Assembly: GCF_900156535.1 (NCBI RefSeq)
Contig: NZ_FTNV01000001.1
Span: forward strand, 248,001-312,000
Direction: 5' to 3'
DNA: 64,000 bases
Origin: Roseovarius nanhaiticus
GTDB taxonomy: Bacteria; Pseudomonadota; Alphaproteobacteria; Rhodobacterales; Rhodobacteraceae
Below the pieces are notes generated by a model. The model was not told where the DNA came from, did not search any database, and was given only the letters and a program-made list of their open reading frames with translations. Within the stretch, counting starts at the first letter, position 1, and each line of letters opens with the position of its first letter. Position numbers and translations under genes: made by a program. This document shows, in pieces, positions 60,668 to 64,000 of this stretch.

Positions 60668-60698
60668 TTGTGCCGGGGATAGTTTAAAGCTAAACTAT
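60668..60698 (+). promoter_or_regulatory. pdhA promoter with overlapping palindromic operator
   Basis: TTGTGC (60668-60673), 17 bases, TAAACT (60691-60696) is a plausible sigma-70 promoter. ATAGTTTA-AAGC-TAAACTAT (60679-60698) is a perfect inverted repeat with 8-bp arms that covers the spacer and the -10 box. Position suggests a repressor site. MarR-type proteins bind pseudo-palindromes of this size; the actual protein is unknown. Confidence 0.5.
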
Positions 60699-60727
60699 TC
60701 CGATACACGTGCCAACCAAGGGGACAC

Positions 60728-61744
60728 ATGCCAATGGCTGCCCAGAAGAAAGCAAGCAAATCAAACGCTTCGGCCGACGAGCTGAAGGCGTATTATCACG
60801 ACATGCTGCTGATCCGTCGATTCGAGGAAAAGGCGGGACAACTCTACGGGATGGGCCTGATTGGCGGTTTCTGCCATCTCTATATCGGGCAAGAGGCCGT
60901 CGTCGTTGGCCTCGAGGCCGCGGCCGAGGAAGGCGACAAGCGCATCACCACCTATCGCGATCACGGTCATATGCTGGCCTGCGGGATGGACCCCAACGGC
61001 GTCATGGCCGAGCTGACGGGCCGCGAGGGTGGCTATAGCCGCGGCAAGGGCGGCTCGATGCACATGTTTTCCAAGGAAAAGCATTTCTACGGCGGCCACG
61101 GCATCGTGGGCGCAAACGTGCCCTTGGGCGCGGGCCTCGCGTTTTCGGACAAATACCGCGAGAACGACCGCGTGACCTTTACCTATTTCGGTGACGGTGC
61201 GGCGAACCAGGGCCAGGTCTATGAGACGTTCAACATGGCCAAGCTGTGGGATCTGCCCTGCATTTTCGTGATCGAGAACAACCAGTATGCGATGGGCACG
61301 GCGCAAAAGCGCTCGACGTCCAGCCCCGAGCTTTACAAGCGCGGCGAGGCGTTCGGCATCCCCGGCGAGGCGGTCGATGGCATGGATGTGCTGGCCGTGA
61401 AGGAAGCGGGCGAGAAGGCGGTGGCGCACTGCCGTTCGGGCAAAGGCCCCTATATTCTGGAAATCAAGACATACCGCTATCGTGGTCACTCGATGTCGGA
61501 CCCGGCCAAGTACCGGACCCGCGACGAGGTGAACAAGATGCGCGACGAAAAGGACTGCATCGAGCATGTCCGCGATTTGCTGCTGACCGGCAAGCACGCG
61601 ACCGAGGAGGATCTGAAATCCATCGACAAGGAAATCAAGAAGATCGTCAACGCCTCGGCTGAGTTCGCCAAGGAAAGCCCAGAGCCGGATGAGGCTGAGC
61701 TGTGGACCGATGTCTACGCCGCCGAAATCCCGCAGAAAGCCTGA
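60728..61744 (+). CDS. pdhA: Pyruvate dehydrogenase E1 component, alpha subunit
   Basis: A 338-residue thiamine-diphosphate subunit of the pyruvate dehydrogenase complex. The ThDP motif is FGDGAANQGQVYETFNMAKL-WDLPCIFVIENN ('G-D-G-x26-N-N'), about residues 156-185. GGHGIVGANVPLGAGLAFSD and YRYRGHSMSDPAKYR, with the phosphorylation-loop-like Ser, are also typical. LLIRRFEEKAGQLYGMGLIG is the N-terminal family block. AAGGGGAC lies ahead of the ATG at 60728; an ATG two codons on is an alternative. First gene of pdhABC, 12 bases before pdhB. Confidence 0.97.
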   Translation: MPMAAQKKASKSNASADELKAYYHDMLLIRRFEEKAGQLYGMGLIGGFCHLYIGQEAVVVGLEAAAEEGDKRITTYRDHGHMLACGMDPNGVMAELTGREGGYSRGKGGSMHMFSKEKHFYGGHGIVGANVPLGAGLAFSDKYRENDRVTFTYFGDGAANQGQVYETFNMAKLWDLPCIFVIENNQYAMGTAQKRSTSSPELYKRGEAFGIPGEAVDGMDVLAVKEAGEKAVAHCRSGKGPYILEIKTYRYRGHSMSDPAKYRTRDEVNKMRDEKDCIEHVRDLLLTGKHATEEDLKSIDKEIKKIVNASAEFAKESPEPDEAELWTDVYAAEIPQKA

Positions 61745-61756
61745 GGAGCCACGCAT

Positions 61757-63142
61757 ATGCCGACAGAAATTCTCATGCCCGCCCTCAGCCCCACGATGGA
61801 AGAGGGCACGCTTGCCAAATGGCTGGTCAAAGAGGGCGACACCGTGTCCTCCGGCGACATTCTGGCCGAGATCGAGACCGACAAGGCCACGATGGAGTTT
61901 GAGGCCGTCGATGAGGGCACCATTGGCAAGATCCTGATCGACGCCGGCACCGAGGGCGTCAAGGTTAACACCGCAATTGCCGTCCTGCTGGAGGAAGGCG
62001 AAAGCGCCGACGATATCGACACGGACGCCAAGGCCGAGGCCCCCAAGGAAGAGGCCAAGGATGAGGCCGCAGCGCCCAAATCCGACGCGCCCAAGGCCGT
62101 GCCCGCGCAAGCCAAGGCGCCTCAGCCGGACCGCACGCCCGATTGGCCCGAAGGCACCGAGACGAAAAAGCAGACCGTCCGCGAGGCGCTGAACGAGGCG
62201 ATGGCCGAGGAGATGCGCCGCGACAAGGAGGTCTTTATCATGGGCGAGGAGGTGGCTGAATATCAGGGCGCCTACAAGATCACCCAGAACCTTCTGCAGG
62301 AATTCGGCGCCAAGCGCGTGATCGACACCCCCATCACCGAGCATGGCTTTGCCGGGATCGGCGTCGGCGCGGCCTTTGGGGGGTTGAAGCCCATTGTCGA
62401 ATTCATGACCTGGAACTTTGCCATGCAGGCGATCGACCAGATCATCAACTCGGCGGCCAAGACGCTCTATATGTCCGGCGGGCAGATGGGCTGTCCCATC
62501 GTCTTCCGTGGCCCCAACGGCGCCGCCGCCCGCGTGGGCGCACAGCACAGTCAGGATTATGCGGCGTGGTACGCCCATATCCCCGGCCTCAAGGTGGTGC
62601 AGCCCTATTCGGCGTCCGACGCAAAGGGCCTCCTGAAAACCGCGATCCGCGATCCGAACCCGGTTGTCTTCTTGGAAAACGAGATCCTCTACGGCAAGTC
62701 CTTCGATGTGCCGGTCATGGAGGATTACACCGTTCCCTTCGGTAAGGCGCGCATCTGGCGCGAGGGCGATGATGTGACCATCGTCAGCTTTGGCATTGGC
62801 ATGACCTATGCGATGGAGGCCGCCGAAAAGCTGGCAGAGGACGGTATTTCTGCCGAGGTGATCGACCTGCGCACCCTGCGCCCCATCGACTACGACACCG
62901 TCATTGCCTCGGTTCAGAAAACAAACCGCTGCGTGACCGTCGAAGAGGGCTTCCCGGTGGCGTCCATAGGCAACCACCTGTCGGCTGTGATCATGGAGCG
63001 TGCCTTCGACTACCTCGACGCGCCGATCATCAATTGCCTCGGCAAGGACGTGCCCATGCCCTATGCGGCCAACCTCGAAAAGCTGGCGCTGACCTCGACC
63101 AAAGAGGTCTTGGACGCGGTGCATAAAGTGACCTACCGGTAA
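61757..63142 (+). CDS. pdhB: Pyruvate dehydrogenase E1 beta subunit with N-terminal lipoyl domain
   Basis: A 461-residue E1 beta chain. Residues 1-87 are a complete lipoyl domain with the lipoylation Lys43 in [13 protein letters not shown] charged Ala/Pro/Lys linker follows (about 88-135), then the E1 beta body (about 137-461): [60 protein letters not shown] and [16 protein letters not shown]. Ordinary E1 beta is about 330 residues. A lipoyl-bearing E1 beta is known from Zymomonas, Sinorhizobium and Rhodobacter relatives, so it is established but unusual. Its lipoyl domain matches that of E2 at 83 of 87 positions. ACGC with GAGG upstream sets the start. Confidence 0.97.
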   Translation: MPTEILMPALSPTMEEGTLAKWLVKEGDTVSSGDILAEIETDKATMEFEAVDEGTIGKILIDAGTEGVKVNTAIAVLLEEGESADDIDTDAKAEAPKEEAKDEAAAPKSDAPKAVPAQAKAPQPDRTPDWPEGTETKKQTVREALNEAMAEEMRRDKEVFIMGEEVAEYQGAYKITQNLLQEFGAKRVIDTPITEHGFAGIGVGAAFGGLKPIVEFMTWNFAMQAIDQIINSAAKTLYMSGGQMGCPIVFRGPNGAAARVGAQHSQDYAAWYAHIPGLKVVQPYSASDAKGLLKTAIRDPNPVVFLENEILYGKSFDVPVMEDYTVPFGKARIWREGDDVTIVSFGIGMTYAMEAAEKLAEDGISAEVIDLRTLRPIDYDTVIASVQKTNRCVTVEEGFPVASIGNHLSAVIMERAFDYLDAPIINCLGKDVPMPYAANLEKLALTSTKEVLDAVHKVTYR

Positions 63143-63154
63143 GGAGACAGAGCG

Positions 63155-64000
63155 ATGCCGACAGAAATTCTGATGCCCGCCCTCTCTCCGACAATGGAAG
63201 AAGGCACATTGGCGAAATGGCTGGTCAAGGAGGGCGATACGGTCAATTCCGGCGACCTTCTGGCCGAGATCGAGACGGACAAGGCCACGATGGAATTCGA
63301 GGCCGTGGATGAAGGCACAATCGGCAAGATCCTGATCGAGGCCGGAACCGAAGGCGTCAAGGTGAACACCGCCATCGCCGTTCTGCTGGAAGAAGGCGAA
63401 ACCGCAGACGACATCAAGGAGGGCGGAAGCGCGCCCGCAAAAGAGGAGCCCAAAGAGGCGCCTAAGTCGGAAGACAAGGCACCCTCGGAGAACAGTGCTC
63501 CTGCCGAGGCCGCCGAGGCGCCCGCTGCACCCAAAAACGCCGATGGCGAGCGTATCTTTGCCTCGCCCCTCGCGCGGCGCATCGCCGCCGACAAGGGTCT
63601 CGACCTTAGCCAGATTGACGGCTCGGGCCCGCATGGGCGCATCGTCAAGGCGGACGTGGAAAACGCAACGGCCAAGCCCGCCAAGAAGGCCGATGCCGCC
63701 GAGGCGGATGCCGTTGGTGCCCCCGCCGCGACCAAACCTGCTCCGGCAGGCCAATCTGCCGATGCCATCGCCAAGATCTACGAGGGCCGCGAGTATACCG
63801 AGGTCAAGCTGGACGGTATGCGCAAGACGATCGCCGCACGCCTGACCGAGGCCAAGCAGACCGTTCCGCATTTCTACCTGCGCCGCGACATCCGCCTGGA
63901 TGCGCTGCTCAAGTTTCGGGGCGAGCTTAACAAGCAACTCGAAGGGCGCGGCGTAAAGCTGTCGGTGAATGACTTCATCATCAAGGCCTGCGCGCTGGCG
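63155..64000 (+). CDS. pdhC: Pyruvate dehydrogenase E2 (dihydrolipoamide acetyltransferase), 5' part
   Basis: The first 282 codons of the E2 acetyltransferase, open at the window's right edge. A single lipoyl domain (residues 1-87, Lys43) is nearly the same as that of PdhB. An Ala/Pro/Glu linker (about 88-130) leads to the E3-binding domain ([20 protein letters not shown], about 133-165, then [14 protein letters not shown]), a second linker, and the start of the catalytic domain ([20 protein letters not shown] and [12 protein letters not shown]). The active-site His and Asp lie beyond the edge. An AAGGAGA site lies before the ATG at 63155, 12 bases after pdhB. E3 is probably further on. Confidence 0.96.
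   Translation, partial: MPTEILMPALSPTMEEGTLAKWLVKEGDTVNSGDLLAEIETDKATMEFEAVDEGTIGKILIEAGTEGVKVNTAIAVLLEEGETADDIKEGGSAPAKEEPKEAPKSEDKAPSENSAPAEAAEAPAAPKNADGERIFASPLARRIAADKGLDLSQIDGSGPHGRIVKADVENATAKPAKKADAAEADAVGAPAATKPAPAGQSADAIAKIYEGREYTEVKLDGMRKTIAARLTEAKQTVPHFYLRRDIRLDALLKFRGELNKQLEGRGVKLSVNDFIIKACALA

Noticed and set aside
60761..63937. Open frame of over 1000 codons on the minus strand opposite pdhABC
   Set aside because: It is the mirror of GC-rich coding sequence with strong third-position bias. Its product has no recognisable domain, and pdhABC are certain.
1..64000. CRISPR array, prophage, insertion sequence, toxin-antitoxin or defence system
   Set aside because: No regularly spaced repeats, transposase, integrase, phage structural gene or nuclease/ATPase defence cassette was seen. 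Every sizeable frame is a housekeeping or envelope gene.
1..64000. tRNA, rRNA or tmRNA genes
   Set aside because: Intergenic spaces are mostly under 200 bases, and none shows a T-loop GTTCGANNC with acceptor-stem pairing. A covariance-model search would settle this.

Overview
The window is a stretch of bacterial chromosome, GC-rich (about 60-65% by eye), with genes packed end to end on both strands. Gene content and order point to an alphaproteobacterium of the Rhodobacterales / Roseobacter group. The main evidence is: regB-senC-regA (prrBCA) next to a PAS protein, tsaE, amgK, murU and addBA; coaE-dnaQ facing secB; hslVU beside trxA; a pyruvate dehydrogenase E1 beta that carries its own lipoyl domain; and YlxR fused to an L7Ae-like domain. 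I found no insertion sequence, prophage, integrase, tRNA, rRNA or CRISPR array. This is core chromosome, not an accessory island.

Layout. 1-5.1 kb: aroE (3' end), coaE and dnaQ overlap, and face secB and fxsA; a Tim44-like protein, mltA and a Smr protein follow as a tight plus-strand run. 5.1-9.7 kb, minus strand: an MFS transporter, a secreted cyclase-family protein, hslVU and trxA. 9.7-19.7 kb, minus strand: a PAS protein, tsaE, amgK, murU, addB and addA, joined by overlaps. 19.8-22.6 kb: the redox regulators regB / senC-regA. 22.6-27.6 kb: argG and ilvA back to back, then an Hpt protein diverging from a REC-PP2C phosphatase, and a Nudix protein. 27.7-31.7 kb: hslO, a CoA-type Nudix, cca and an RNA uracil methyltransferase. 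31.7-34.0 kb: two L,D-transpeptidases around a CAP-domain lipoprotein, then a 62-residue membrane protein. 34.0-40.2 kb: hemH, a methyltransferase, comF-grxC-nitrilase-marR, ubiG and pip. 40.2-45.7 kb: the rimP-nusA-ylxR-infB operon. 45.7-48.5 kb, minus strand: a 41-residue ORF, mutT, argJ and a parvulin. 48.7-54.2 kb: secA and two secreted proteins. 54.3-56.1 kb: two cyclophilins and a DUF4336 protein. 56.2-58.4 kb: pgk and class I aldolase. 58.5-60.1 kb: an AidB-like acyl-CoA dehydrogenase. 60.3-64.0 kb: ftsB and pdhABC, with the E2 gene cut by the window end.

How the genes work together. The window concentrates information processing (dnaQ, addAB, nusA, infB, rimP, cca, tsaE), protein export and folding (secA, secB, three PPIases, hslUV, hslO, trxA), envelope turnover and recycling (mltA, amgK-murU, two L,D-transpeptidases, ftsB) and central carbon entry to the TCA cycle (pgk, fba, pdh). 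RegBA with SenC would tie respiration-related gene expression to redox state.

I do not see a clear undescribed multi-gene system. The most interesting signals are regulatory: an apparent transcription attenuator in the rimP leader, a perfect palindrome over a possible pdhA promoter, a 10-bp hairpin at the nusA-ylxR junction, and an Hpt / REC-PP2C pair with a repeat-rich shared promoter. There is also a 41-codon gene behind infB with a strong ribosome binding site.
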